A DNA stretch of 64,000 nt from Tepidimonas thermarum (GTDB taxonomy: Bacteria; Pseudomonadota; Gammaproteobacteria; Burkholderiales; Burkholderiaceae_C), in assembly GCF_007556705.1 (NCBI RefSeq), contig NZ_VJOL01000007.1, positions 1 to 64,000 of the forward strand, written 5' to 3'. Of this stretch, positions 17,511-26,473 are shown piece by piece. A program made the position numbers and the translations under genes. Below the pieces are notes generated by a model that was not told where the DNA came from, ran no database searches, and was given only the letters and a program-made list of their open reading frames with translations. Each line of letters starts with the position of its first letter. The first letter of the stretch is position 1.

Positions 17511-19205
17511 TCAGGGGGCCGTGTCCAGCGCGCGCGCCACCATCTCGCAGCGCCAGGCCTGTTCGGGCCAGACCCAGCGATCGAAGGCGGTGCCGGTGGC
17601 GACATCCCAGTCGGCATCGAGGGCGCCCAGCCGCGCACGTGCCCAGCCCATCAGGGTCAGCGCCACGGCACGCAAAAAGTCGCTGGCCACGGCGTGCAGC
17701 GCGCTGCGCTGAGCCTCGTTGGCCCGGGCCAGGCGATCGAGCAGCCCCAGCAGCCGCTCGACCCCTTCGTGCCAGCTGGGGGCGGCTGTGGGCACCTCGT
17801 CACGCAGCATCTGCAGGGTCTGGGACAGCACCGCGCCGCCATCGGGTAGGGTTTTGCGCAGCAGCAGATCGTGCGCCTGGATTTCGTTGGTGCCCTCGTA
17901 GATCATGGTCACGCGCGCGTCGCGCACGATTTGCTCGATGCCCCACTCGCGCACATAGCCGTGGCCGCCCAAGACCTGCAGGCAGTCGCTGGCGCCATGA
18001 AAGGCCTGCGCGGTCCATGCTGCTTTGAGCACGGGGGTGGCCAGCGCACACCATTGCTGCGCCGTGCTGCGGCGCGCGGCATCCGGGTGCTGGTGGCCGA
18101 CGTCGAGCGCCAATGCCGTGCGGTAGGCCAGCAGACGGCCGGTGTCGATCCAGGCGCGCTGGGTGTCCAGCAGCCGCTGCACCGCCGGGTGCTCGATGAT
18201 GGGGTCGGCCGCCCGGCTGGGGTCGCGGCGCTGCGGTGCGCGCATCTGCACGCGTTCGTGCGCATAGGCGTGCGCGATTTGCCACGCCGCATCCAGCAGC
18301 CCAATGCCCTGCAGCGCCACGTGCAGCCGCGCGGCGTTCATCATCACGAACATGGCTGCCAGCCCCTGGTGCGGCTGACCCACTAGCCAGGCCTGGGCAT
18401 CGTCAAAGCGCAGCACACAGGTGGGGCTGCCGTGCAGGCCCATTTTGTCTTCGATGCGCTCGCACACCACGGCATTGCGGCGGCCGTCGGGCAGGACCTT
18501 GGGCACCAACCACAGGCTCAGCCCCTTGGGGCCAGTGGGTGCGTCGGGCAGGCGGGCCAGCACCAGGTGCACGATGTTGTCGGTCAGGTCGTGCTCGCCG
18601 CCGGAGATGAAGATTTTCGTGCCCTGCAGCCGCCAGGTGCCGTCGGCGCCCGCGGTGGCGCGCGTGCGCACCAGCCCCAGGTCGCTGCCAGCCTGGGGCT
18701 CGGTCAGGCACATGGTGGCCAGCCACTCCCCGCTGACCAGGCGGGGCAGATAACGCGCCTGGAGCTCGGCGCTGGCGTGGTGGCGCAAGCACTCCACCGC
18801 GCCGTGCAGCAGGCCGGGCGCCATGGTCCAGGCGTGGTTGGCGGCGCTGAGCCACTCGTAGAGCACGAATTCCAGCGCCACCGGCAGGCCCTGCCCCCCC
18901 AGTGCGGGCGGGGCCGACAGTGCCGGCCAGCCGGCGCGCCAAAACGCCTGGTAGGCGTCGCGAAAGCCGGGCGGTGAGGTGACGCGGCCGTCCTGCCAGC
19001 GCGCCCCCGTCTCGTCGCCAGCGCGGTTGAGCGGCGCCACCACCTCGTGGACGAAGGTGGCGGCTTCTTGCAGCACGTGGCGGGCCAGATCCGCGTCCGC
19101 GTGTTCGGCCAGCGCAGGCAGCTCACGCCAGACCGCGACCGCGTCCAGCGCCCCCAGCAGCCACTGCGCCGCGCGGTCGGCATCGGGCCGATACGGTTGT
19201 GCCAT
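17511..19205 (-). CDS. acyl-CoA dehydrogenase, DmdC-like long form
   Basis: A 564-residue FAD-dependent acyl-CoA dehydrogenase with an extra N-terminal helix region and a long C-terminal extension, the layout of 3-methylmercaptopropionyl-CoA dehydrogenase-type enzymes. Visible are 'MCLTEPQAGSDLG' (flavin and substrate contacts), 'KIFISGGEHDLTDNIVHLVL', 'IEDKMGLHGSPTCVL', 'LGGHGYVREWGIEQIVRDAR' and the catalytic Glu of 'ITMIYEGTNEIQ'-type 'MIYEGTNEIQA'. It would desaturate an acyl-CoA at C2-C3. It is the last gene of a six-gene operon, three bases after the thioesterase gene. A phenylpropionyl-CoA or related substrate is plausible from context but not shown. Confidence 0.88.
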   Translation of the reverse strand: MAQPYRPDADRAAQWLLGALDAVAVWRELPALAEHADADLARHVLQEAATFVHEVVAPLNRAGDETGARWQDGRVTSPPGFRDAYQAFWRAGWPALSAPPALGGQGLPVALEFVLYEWLSAANHAWTMAPGLLHGAVECLRHHASAELQARYLPRLVSGEWLATMCLTEPQAGSDLGLVRTRATAGADGTWRLQGTKIFISGGEHDLTDNIVHLVLARLPDAPTGPKGLSLWLVPKVLPDGRRNAVVCERIEDKMGLHGSPTCVLRFDDAQAWLVGQPHQGLAAMFVMMNAARLHVALQGIGLLDAAWQIAHAYAHERVQMRAPQRRDPSRAADPIIEHPAVQRLLDTQRAWIDTGRLLAYRTALALDVGHQHPDAARRSTAQQWCALATPVLKAAWTAQAFHGASDCLQVLGGHGYVREWGIEQIVRDARVTMIYEGTNEIQAHDLLLRKTLPDGGAVLSQTLQMLRDEVPTAAPSWHEGVERLLGLLDRLARANEAQRSALHAVASDFLRAVALTLMGWARARLGALDADWDVATGTAFDRWVWPEQAWRCEMVARALDTAP

Positions 19206-19208
19206 GTC

Positions 19209-19631
19209 TTACCCCCCGCACTGCGCGCGAATGTCCGCCGGGATGGGAATGGCCTTGATGCGGTCCGGGTCGTCGGGGTGGCGGATGCAAAAGGCCCGGG
19301 TTTCGCGCCCTTCGCACAGCACATCCTCGCCGCGGCGCACCTGGTGGTGCTGGATGAAGACCTTGTCGCGCCACGTTTGCACGCACGTGTGCACCTGCAG
19401 GCGCTGGCCGTAGGTGGCGGGTTTGTAGAACTGGGTGTGGACTTCCAGCAGCGGGGTGCCGATGATGCCGCGCGTCTTGACCAGTTCGCGCCAGGGCGGC
19501 ACGCCGCACTGCACGAAAAAGTGCAGGGATGCGGCATCCATCCATTTGTGGAAGTTGGGGAAGAAGACGATGCCGGCCGGGTCGCAGTCGCCAAACATCA
19601 CCTCCACCTCGAAGACCGTGGTTTTGCTCAT
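19209..19631 (-). CDS. 4-hydroxybenzoyl-CoA thioesterase-type hotdog protein
   Basis: A 140-residue hotdog-fold thioesterase. The N-terminal motif 'FGDCDPAGIVFFPNFHKWMD' carries the catalytic aspartate of the 4-hydroxybenzoyl-CoA thioesterase family. A core of beta strands ('TQFYKPATYGQRLQV', 'VFIQHHQVRRGEDVL') follows. It would release a free aromatic acid from its CoA ester. The ATG at 19631 has GGAG seven bases upstream and is better than one 12 bases earlier. It sits between the SDR and acyl-CoA dehydrogenase genes in one operon, so it probably ends a CoA-dependent side-chain shortening by releasing a benzoate. The substrate is inferred. Confidence 0.88.
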   Translation of the reverse strand: MSKTTVFEVEVMFGDCDPAGIVFFPNFHKWMDAASLHFFVQCGVPPWRELVKTRGIIGTPLLEVHTQFYKPATYGQRLQVHTCVQTWRDKVFIQHHQVRRGEDVLCEGRETRAFCIRHPDDPDRIKAIPIPADIRAQCGG

Positions 19632-19646
19632 GACACGCTCCACGGG

Positions 19647-20432
19647 TCAGCGCGGTGGCAGGCGCAGCGCGCCGTCAAGGCGGATCACCTCGCCGTTGAG
19701 GTGCCCGTTGGTGACGATGTGGCAGGCCAAATCCGCAAACTCCTGCGGTTTGCCCAGCCGCGAGGGGAACGGGATGCTGGCAGCCAGCGACTGCTGCACC
19801 GCCTCGGGCAAGGTGCGCATCAGCGGCGTGTCGAACAGCCCCGGCGCGATGGTGCAGACGCGAATGCCGTGCTGCGCCAGGTCGCGCGCCATGGGCAGCG
19901 TCATGCCCACCACCCCGGCTTTGGAGGCGCTGTAGGCCTGCTGGCCGACTTGGCCGTCGAAGGCGGCCACCGAGGCCGTCAAGACCATCACGCCGCGCTC
20001 GCCATCGGCCAGTGGGGGCAGGGCGGCGCACGCGGCGGCAAACAGCCGCGCGGCGTTGTACGAGCCGAGCAGGTTGACGCGGATGACGCGCTCGAAATCC
20101 TCCAGCGGGGCGGGTTGACCATCCTTGCCGACGACGCGCCGCGCCGTGCCGATGCCGGCGACGTGCATGAGGATGCGCGCCGGGCCGAGCGCCGCGGCCG
20201 CCTGCTCGAAGGCGGTGCGCAGGCCCTCGGCGCTGGCCACGTCGGCGGCCAGCGCCAAGGCGGTGCCGGCGCCGTGCGCGGCATTCAAGTCGGCTGCCAC
20301 GCGCTGGGCCGACTCGGCCGAGAGGTCGATGACGGCGACGCGGGCGCCGCGGGCGGCGAGTTCGCGGGCGGTGGCCTCACCGAGGCCGGAGCCCGCGCCG
20401 GTGACGAGGGCGGTTTGTCCGTTGGGTTGCAT
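19647..20432 (-). CDS. short-chain dehydrogenase, 3-hydroxyacyl-CoA type
   Basis: A 261-residue Rossmann-fold SDR. The NAD-binding 'TGAGSGLGEATAREL' is at residues 11-25, the adenine-ring aspartate in 'AADVAS', then 'HVAGIG', catalytic Ser in 'VLTASVAAF', and the Tyr-x-x-x-Lys in 'QAYSASKAGVVGM'. The end 'PFPSRLGKPQEFADL' and '[15 protein letters not shown]' is shared with HSD10-like 3-hydroxyacyl-CoA dehydrogenases, and closely resembles the separate SDR at 55960-56718. It would oxidise a 3-hydroxyacyl-CoA before thiolysis. It lies 44 bases after the thiolase gene in the operon. Confidence 0.9.
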   Translation of the reverse strand: MQPNGQTALVTGAGSGLGEATARELAARGARVAVIDLSAESAQRVAADLNAAHGAGTALALAADVASAEGLRTAFEQAAAALGPARILMHVAGIGTARRVVGKDGQPAPLEDFERVIRVNLLGSYNAARLFAAACAALPPLADGERGVMVLTASVAAFDGQVGQQAYSASKAGVVGMTLPMARDLAQHGIRVCTIAPGLFDTPLMRTLPEAVQQSLAASIPFPSRLGKPQEFADLACHIVTNGHLNGEVIRLDGALRLPPR

Positions 20433-20476
20433 GGCGTGCTCCTTGGGGGCCGCAAAAACGGCCCATGGGTGGGGGA

Positions 20477-21752
20477 TCAGGCGGTGGCGGCGGGGTTTTC
20501 CAGCAGCAAGGCGATGCCCTGTCCGCCGCCGATGCAGGCCGCTGCGATGCCGTAGCGCCCGCCGCAGCGGCGCAGCTCGCGTGCGCAGGTCAGGGTCAAG
20601 CGCACGCCGGTGGCAGCCAGCGGGTGCCCCAGCGCGATTGCGCCGCCGTTGACGTTGAGACGCTCGAGGTCCAGGCCCAGCTCGCGCGCCACGGCCAGCA
20701 CCTGCGCGCCCTGGGCTTCGTTGATCTCGAAGCGCTCGATGGCCTCCAGCGCCAGGCCGGTGCGCGCCAGCAGCAGCCGAATCGCAGGTGCCGGGCCGAT
20801 GCCCATGATCTCGGGCGGCACACCCACCACCGCGGCCGCCACCACGCGCGCCAGGGGCGTGCGGCCGGTGCGGGCCTGCCAGTCGCGGGCATAGGCGCCA
20901 CCAGCCACCACGGCCGCAGCGGCGGCGTCCACCAGGGCCGAGCTGTTGCCCGCAGTTTGCACCCCGCCCGCATGGACCGGGCGCAGCCGCGCCAGCGCCT
21001 CCACGGGCGATGGCCGGGGGTGGGTGTCGGCCTCCAGGCGCTCGACCTTGGGCGGCAGGCGCAGCGTGCGCGGGACGTAGCCCTCGCGCTCGAAGGTTTG
21101 CGGCGTCAGCGGTGCGATCTCGCCGGCCAGAAAACCGCTCGCTTGGGCGGCCAGCGCGCGCTCGAACGAGCGGCTGGCGTAGGCATCCACCTCGGCGCGC
21201 GTGATGCCGTAGCGGCGCGCCAGGTTCTCGGCGGTGCCGATCATGTCCACGCCCGCGGCGGGGTCCTTGAGCGCTTCCCACATGAAATCCTCGAACTGCA
21301 CCGGCGCGCCGAGCTTGAAGCCGGTGCGGTGTTCAAAGGCGGCAATCGGGTTGCGGGTCATGCTTTCGGTGCCGGCCACCAGCGCCACCTCGACCCCATC
21401 GCGCAGGTGCAGGCCCGCTTGGCGAAACAGCTCGAAGCCGGTGCCGCAGATGCGCTGCACCATCAGCGCCGGCACGTCGATGGGCACGCCGGCGTACAGC
21501 CCGATGTGGCGCGGCAGCATGTACTGAAAGCTGTCGCCCGGGGCCATGTTGCCGGCCAGCACCGCGCCCACCTGGTCGGGGGCCACCTCGGCGCGCTGCA
21601 GCGCCGCGCGCGCGGCGTGGATGCCCAAATCGGTGGGCGAGACGCCAGACACCGCCGCAGTAATCCACCATCGGTGTGCGGGCGCCGTCGAGCAGCCAGC
21701 AGTCGTCAAAGGCGTTGAACAGGCCGCGCGGCTGGCGCAGGGGGTCGTGCAT
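20477..21752 (-). pseudogene. acetyl-CoA C-acyltransferase (thiolase), frameshifted near residue 30
   Basis: The gene begins at the ATG at 21752 (GGGAG seven bases before) with 'LLDGARTPMVDYCGG', the expected thiolase N-terminus. It then loses frame near 21655. The rest continues one frame over from 'VSGVSPTDLGIHAARAAL' to 20477. The nucleophile cysteine is in 'MVQRICGTGFELF', the second active site His in 'GGAIALGHPLAATGVR', and the last Cys in 'IAAACIGGGQG'. Everything after the lesion is intact. Loss of two bases from a GCGCG run would explain it. A shorter protein from 21709 is possible but would lack the first strand. It would cleave a 3-oxoacyl-CoA in the operon's beta-oxidation. Sequencing error is a real alternative. 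Confidence 0.8.
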
Positions 21753-21788
21753 GGTCATCTCCCAAGCAAAAGTGAAGCAAACGGGCGC

Positions 21789-23684
21789 TCAGGCGCGCGG
21801 TTTGACGATGTGGTGCAAGGCATCGGCGTAGAGCTTGTCCACCGTGTCGGCGCGGTGGGTCAGCACCGCGCGCTGGTTGATCGAGCCCTTGTCGGTGATT
21901 TCGCCGCGATCCAGGCTGGGCGGCTCGGCCAGCACGATCAGGCGCGCGATGCGGTTGGCGCTGCCTGTGGCTTGGCGGGCCAGTTCATCCACCACGCGCT
22001 GAAAGTGCGCCAGCACCGCGGGGTGTTCCACCACCTCGTGCAGCGACGCCTCTGCCGGGAGGGGGCAGAGCTCGCGCACGCGCGGGGTCGGGAAGACCAG
22101 CGCGCCCACCTCGTTGCGGTTGAGGCCGGTGATCACCGCGTCCTGCACATAGGGGGCGCCGGCGGCGATGAGGCGCGTGCGCAGCGGCCCCACGCTGACG
22201 AAGGTGCCGCTGGCGAGCTTGAAGTCCTCGGCAATGCGGCCATCGAAGCGCAGGCCGCGGTGCACATCGGTTTCGTCGATCCAGGTCACCGCATCGCCGG
22301 AGCGGAAAAAGCCCTCCTCGTCGAAGGCGGCGGCGGTTTCGGCCGGGTTGCGCCAGTAGCCGGGGGTGACGTTGGGGCCGCGGTAGCGGACCTCGACCTT
22401 GCCGTCGAGCGGCACCAGTTTGACTTCCAGGCCGGGGGTCGGCACGCCCAGGTCGCCGGCGCGCACGTCGGGGCTGGTCACGAACAGCGCAAAGGGGCTG
22501 GTTTCGGTCATGCCCAGGCCCGAGGTCATCGGGATGCGCATGCCGAGCTCGCGCACCTCGCTCTCGTACAGGCTGTCCCACACCGGCTGCGCCAACGCCG
22601 CACCGGCGTAGAAGAACATGCGCACGCGCGACAGCAGGTTGCGGCGCAGCGCCGCGTCGTCGCGCATGGCGTTGGCAATCGCTTCGAAGCCCAGCGGCAC
22701 GTTGAAATACACCGTCGGCGCGATTTCGCGCAGGTTGCGCAGCGTCTCGCCGATGAGCGCGGGCGTGGGCTTGCCGTCGTCGAGGTAGAGCGTGCCGCCG
22801 TGGTAGAGCACCATGCCGAAGTTGTGGTTGCCGCCAAAGGTGTGGTTCCAGGGCAGCCAGTCCACCAGCACCAAATCCTCCTCGGCCAACACGGGCATCG
22901 ATTGCGTCATCTGCTGCTGGTTGGCGCACCACATGCGATGCGTGTTGATGACGGCCTTGGGCGCTTTGGTCGAGCCGCTGGTAAAGAGGAACTTGACGAT
23001 GGTGTCCGGGCCGCTGGCCTCGATGGCGGCGTCCACCGCGGCCGTCGGCTCGGTGGCGCACAGCGCCGGGAAGGGGGTCACGGGCCGCGCGGGCAGCTGC
23101 CCGTCGGCCAGCACCACCTCCACGTCGGCCGGCACCACCTCGGTCAGCGCGCGGGCGTAGCGCGCATCCTGCGCGAACACGAGCCCCGGCGTGAGCGTCT
23201 GCCACACGTGACGCAGTTTGGCCAGATCCGCACTCAGCAGCGAATAGGCGGGTGACACCGGCGCCCACGGCACACCCGCCACCATGCAGCCCAGCGCCAG
23301 CAGCGCGTGCTCCAGGCTGTTTTCGCTCAGGATCAGCACCGGCCGCTCGGCGGTGAGTTCGCGCGCGAGCAGGGCTTGGGCGATGGCGCGTGCCCGCTGC
23401 CAGGCCTGCCCGAAGCTGACCGTCTCCCAGTCGCCCAGGGCGGTCGAGCCGTCGGCGCGTGCGACGCGCTGGCGACGCGCGAACAGGGTGCGTTGCGGGC
23501 GCGTCTGTGCCCAATGGCGCAGGCGGTCGGTCAGCCGCGCCGGGTAGGGCTGCAGCGCCTGTTGCGCCTGCAGGTAGTGCACGCCGCCGGGGCCGTCGCG
23601 CACCTGCACCTGCGTCACGCCAAAACGCAAGGGGCGAAAGGGGGCCTGTGCCACATCGGGCGGTGCCATCTGCTCCGTGCTCAT
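21789..23684 (-). CDS. feruloyl-CoA synthase-like acyl/aryl-CoA ligase
   Basis: A 631-residue ANL-superfamily ligase. It activates a carboxylic acid as an AMP ester and then forms the CoA thioester. The P-loop is 'LFTSGSTKAPKAVINTH', followed by 'LPWNHTFGGNHNFGMVL', 'MTSGLGMTETSPFAL', 'RSGDAVTW' and 'RFDGRIAEDFKLASGTFV'. The last motif ('EDFKLASGTFV') and overall length match feruloyl-CoA synthases rather than fatty acid ligases. Substrate is probably a phenylpropanoid such as ferulate or a reduced analogue. An ATG six bases earlier exists; this one has GAGGAG at better spacing. It is the second gene of the operon, after the crotonase. Confidence 0.86.
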   Translation of the reverse strand: MSTEQMAPPDVAQAPFRPLRFGVTQVQVRDGPGGVHYLQAQQALQPYPARLTDRLRHWAQTRPQRTLFARRQRVARADGSTALGDWETVSFGQAWQRARAIAQALLARELTAERPVLILSENSLEHALLALGCMVAGVPWAPVSPAYSLLSADLAKLRHVWQTLTPGLVFAQDARYARALTEVVPADVEVVLADGQLPARPVTPFPALCATEPTAAVDAAIEASGPDTIVKFLFTSGSTKAPKAVINTHRMWCANQQQMTQSMPVLAEEDLVLVDWLPWNHTFGGNHNFGMVLYHGGTLYLDDGKPTPALIGETLRNLREIAPTVYFNVPLGFEAIANAMRDDAALRRNLLSRVRMFFYAGAALAQPVWDSLYESEVRELGMRIPMTSGLGMTETSPFALFVTSPDVRAGDLGVPTPGLEVKLVPLDGKVEVRYRGPNVTPGYWRNPAETAAAFDEEGFFRSGDAVTWIDETDVHRGLRFDGRIAEDFKLASGTFVSVGPLRTRLIAAGAPYVQDAVITGLNRNEVGALVFPTPRVRELCPLPAEASLHEVVEHPAVLAHFQRVVDELARQATGSANRIARLIVLAEPPSLDRGEITDKGSINQRAVLTHRADTVDKLYADALHHIVKPRA

Positions 23685-23732
23685 GTCCATGTCTCCTCGG
23701 TCCTCCAGGCTCGTAGGGTCTGCCGGGCTGGC

Positions 23733-24521
23733 TCAGGCGTCTTTGCGCACCTTGGCCGCCTTGCCCCGCAGGAAATCGTGCAGCCGCGCTTTGGCCTCCG
23801 GCGCGGCTTGGGCGATGGCCGATATCAGCGCCTCGGTGAACAGACCATGGTCGCTGGCCTGCTCGGCGATGCGGGGCAGCGCGTGCATCAGCGCGTAGTT
23901 GGTCATGGGCGCGTTGGCGGCGATGCGACGCGCCAGCTCGATGGCCTTGCTCAGGGCTTGCCCGGCCGCGACACGGTACTGGACCAGCCCGATGCGCTCG
24001 GCGCCGTCGGCGTCGTACACGCGGCCGGTGAGCATCATGTCGGTCATGCGCGCCACCCCAATCAGGCGCGGGATGCGCACCGAGCCGCTGCCGCCGACGA
24101 AGATGCCGCGCGTGCCCTCGGGCAGGGCGAAGTAGGCGCTGTCGTCGGCCACACGCACGTGACAGGCGCTGGCCAGCTCCAGCCCGCCGCCGACCACGGC
24201 GCCGTGCAGGGCGGCCACCACCGGCACGCGGCCGCGTTCGATCGCGTCCATGGTCTGGTGCCACAACCGCGAATGGTGCAGGCCCTGCACCGCGTCGCGC
24301 TCGCGCAGTTCGGACAGGTCCAGACCGGCGCAAAAGTGCTCGCCCTCGCCACAGATGACGGCGGCACGCACGCCCTCGGGCAGCGTCTCGAAAGTCTGGC
24401 GCAGGGCCAGGATCAGCCCATCGGACAAGGCGTTGCGCTTGGCCGGGCGGCGCAGGCGCACGATGGCCACGGTGTCCTCGATGGTGCACTGCAGGTCGGG
24501 GGTGTCGTCGGTCGGTCGCAT
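23733..24521 (-). CDS. enoyl-CoA hydratase/crotonase family protein
   Basis: A 262-residue crotonase. The CoA-binding and oxyanion loops are visible as 'PAKRNALSDGLILAL', 'EGEHFCAGLDLSEL' and 'GAVVGGGLELASACHV'. The glutamate of 'ALPEGTRGIFVGG' is one catalytic acid. It would hydrate an enoyl-CoA or cleave a hydroxyacyl-CoA. It is the first gene of the six-gene operon, 48 bases before the CoA ligase gene, and is divergent from a second crotonase. A role as feruloyl-CoA hydratase-lyase is possible, but the presence of SDR, thiolase and thioesterase favours ordinary beta-oxidation. Confidence 0.88.
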   Translation of the reverse strand: MRPTDDTPDLQCTIEDTVAIVRLRRPAKRNALSDGLILALRQTFETLPEGVRAAVICGEGEHFCAGLDLSELRERDAVQGLHHSRLWHQTMDAIERGRVPVVAALHGAVVGGGLELASACHVRVADDSAYFALPEGTRGIFVGGSGSVRIPRLIGVARMTDMMLTGRVYDADGAERIGLVQYRVAAGQALSKAIELARRIAANAPMTNYALMHALPRIAEQASDHGLFTEALISAIAQAAPEAKARLHDFLRGKAAKVRKDA

Positions 24522-24621
24522 GGGATTGATTACAAAACATAACGATAAGTCGAATGTAATGGGCTTGTGTCCGCTCCGCCATACGGGAAAACCCGCACCC
24601 AAACCGGGGCATACTGGCGGG

Positions 24622-25389
24622 ATGTCCGACCATGGTTCTCCCCCCTTGCTGGAGGTGGCCGATGGGGTGGCGACGATCACCCTGAACCGGCCGCGGCACC
24701 TCAACCGACTCGAACCTGCCGACTTGCAGGTGTTGTGCGAGCACGTGGCGGCGGTGGATGCCGACGCGCGCGTGCGGCTGCTGGTGCTGCGCGCGCGGGT
24801 GCGCGCCCATCGGCCGGTGTTCAGCGCCGGCTTCGACCTGAGCGCGTTCGAGCACCACCCGCAGGGGCCTGGTGGCGCGGTGGACGCCTTTGCGCGTGCC
24901 GCGGACGCCCTGGCCGGCGCACGGCCGCTGACGTTGGCGGTGCTCAACGGCAGCGTCTACGGCGGGGCGGTGGATTGCGCCTTGGCGTGCGACTTTCGCC
25001 TGGGCATCGAGGGCATGGAGGTGCGCGTGCCCGCCGCGGCCCTGGGGCTGCACTACTACGCCAGCGGGCTGCAGCGCGCGGTGGCGACCCTGGGGTGGCC
25101 GCTGGCGCGCCGCCTGTTTTTGGCGGCCGAGGCGCTGGACACCCCGGCGCTGCGGGCCGGTGGCTTTTTGGATGCCTGTGTGCCGGCCGACGCCTTGGAG
25201 GATGCGGTGCAGCGCTGGTGCACACAGCTGTTGGCTCTGGCGCCGCTGGCGGTGCAGAGCATGAAGCGCACGCTCGCTGACATTGCGCTGGGCCGACCCC
25301 AGCCCGACGTCTGGCGCGCACGCGAGCAGGCCAGCCACGCCGGCGCCGAGTTTGCCGCCGGGCGCCAGGCGGCGTTGATGCGGCGCTGA
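24622..25389 (+). CDS. enoyl-CoA hydratase/isomerase family protein
   Basis: A 255-residue crotonase-fold protein. Visible are 'VATITLNRPRHLNRLEPADL', 'VFSAGFDLSAFEHH' and 'NGSVYGGAVDCALACDFRLG' (oxyanion loop). The usual acidic catalytic residues are less clear than in the neighbouring crotonase: the loop after the oxyanion segment reads 'RVPAAALGLHYYASG', without the typical Pro-Glu. It may be an isomerase or a diverged hydratase. It is alone on its strand, divergent from the CoA ligase operon across 100 AT-richer bases that must contain both promoters, so it is probably co-regulated. An 11-base repeat overlaps its stop codon. Confidence 0.8.
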   Translation: MSDHGSPPLLEVADGVATITLNRPRHLNRLEPADLQVLCEHVAAVDADARVRLLVLRARVRAHRPVFSAGFDLSAFEHHPQGPGGAVDAFARAADALAGARPLTLAVLNGSVYGGAVDCALACDFRLGIEGMEVRVPAAALGLHYYASGLQRAVATLGWPLARRLFLAAEALDTPALRAGGFLDACVPADALEDAVQRWCTQLLALAPLAVQSMKRTLADIALGRPQPDVWRAREQASHAGAEFAAGRQAALMRR

Positions 25390-25413
25390 TACGGCGCTGA
25401 TACGGCGCTGATG
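25381..25413 (+). repeat. 11-base tandem repeat, three copies
   Basis: CGGCGCTGATA is repeated at 25381, 25392 and 25403 (last base of the third copy differs). It begins in the final codons of the crotonase gene and supplies successive stop codons. Replication slippage is the likely origin; no function is evident. Confidence 0.75.
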
Positions 25414-25465
25414 CGGTGGGATGGCGCGCGTCAGCGCCGTCGCCTTGCGGGGCCGTTGGGCGCCA

Positions 25466-26311
25466 TCAGGTGGCGCCGTCGCTGGGCGTTGCCGGCGCCG
25501 CCCCCAGCCGCTGCGACAGACGCGCGGCCGTCGCGCGCAGCGTGCTCGCCTGCGCGCCCGTGGGCGAGAGGTCCAACAGCGCGCTGGGGCCGATCGCGGC
25601 AATCGCCAGCGCCAGCCGTCCAAAGCCGTCGAACACCGGCACCGCCATCGCGCTGATGCCCGGCAGCAGCTCGTCGCGCACGCGGCTCAGGCCGTCGCGG
25701 CGGACGGTCTCCAGCTCCGCCGCAAACACCGGATCCTGCAGGGCCTGCGCCTCCCCCTCGCGCGCCAGCGCTTCGGCCACCGCCGCGGTGGGGGCAAAGG
25801 CGGCAAAGATTTTGCCCGTGCCGGTGTGGCGCAGCGAGGCCGGCGTGCCGTGGCGCATGGCCACGTGCACCGGGGTTGGGCCTTGCTCCACGTGCACGAT
25901 GATGGGCCCCAGCGGCCCCCACACGGCCGCGGACACCGTGCAGCGCAGCGCCTGTGCCAGCGCCGGCAGTTCGGCCACCGCCAGCCGCACCGGGTCCACC
26001 TGCTGCAGACCGATGAGGCCCAGTTGCAGCGCCAGCGGCCCCAGCCCGTAGCGGCCACTGGTGGGGTCCTGTTCGATCAAGCCAATCTTGCCGAAGCTGA
26101 CCAGATAGGGGTGCGCCTTGGCGGCCGCCATGCCCGCGGCGCGCGCCAGATCCTTCAGGGGCAGCGCAGTCCCGGCGCGCACCAGGGCCTTGAGCAGCTG
26201 GCCGCCCACCTCGATGCTTTGGATACCCCGCGAACCGCGGCTGGCCGCCTCGTCGGGGGCGTTGCCGTTCGTCGTGACGGGGGGCGGTGTGGGACGGTTC
26301 ATGCGCATCAT
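25466..26311 (-). CDS. IclR family transcriptional regulator
   Basis: A 281-residue IclR-type regulator. A winged helix at about residues 30-90 ('GIQSIEVGGQLLKALVRAG', 'PLKDLARAAGMAAAKAHPYL', 'RYGLGPLALQLG') is followed by a GAF-like effector domain with 'VHVAMRHGTPASLRHTGTGK' and 'DELLPGISAMAVPVFD'. IclR proteins typically sense aromatic acids and act as activators or repressors of neighbouring catabolic operons. The start is uncertain between ATGs at 26311, 26308 and 26302, none with a strong ribosome binding site. It is divergent from the metallo-hydrolase operon, whose promoter carries a small dyad; that operon is the likely target. Confidence 0.85.
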   Translation of the reverse strand: MMRMNRPTPPPVTTNGNAPDEAASRGSRGIQSIEVGGQLLKALVRAGTALPLKDLARAAGMAAAKAHPYLVSFGKIGLIEQDPTSGRYGLGPLALQLGLIGLQQVDPVRLAVAELPALAQALRCTVSAAVWGPLGPIIVHVEQGPTPVHVAMRHGTPASLRHTGTGKIFAAFAPTAAVAEALAREGEAQALQDPVFAAELETVRRDGLSRVRDELLPGISAMAVPVFDGFGRLALAIAAIGPSALLDLSPTGAQASTLRATAARLSQRLGAAPATPSDGAT

Positions 26312-26360
26312 TGTCACCCGGCCGCTGCACAGCGGGGTGAGGGTTAGGGGTTTTTACTTA

Positions 26361-26401
26361 GTCAAATGTGTTTGACATGGTACAAAAGTTCGCCCTAAGA
26401 T
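26361..26401 (+). promoter_or_regulatory. promoter of the metallo-hydrolase/VOC/monooxygenase operon with overlapping dyad
   Basis: TTGACA (26372-26377) and TAAGAT (26396-26401) are 18 bases apart. The dyad GTCAAA-TGTG-TTTGAC (26361-26376) overlaps the -35. It fits a site for the divergent IclR regulator; the binding protein is inferred. Confidence 0.5.
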
Positions 26402-26473
26402 CGCGCCCAATGTATGACGAACGCGTTTGGCATGGTTGAATGTTCGACCTGTCAGCGTTTCCGGAGTCCCTTC

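Noticed and set aside
21985-25623. 1212-codon open frame on the minus strand
   Set aside because: Out-of-frame reading of the CoA ligase and crotonase genes, Arg/Ala/Gly rich and without family signatures.
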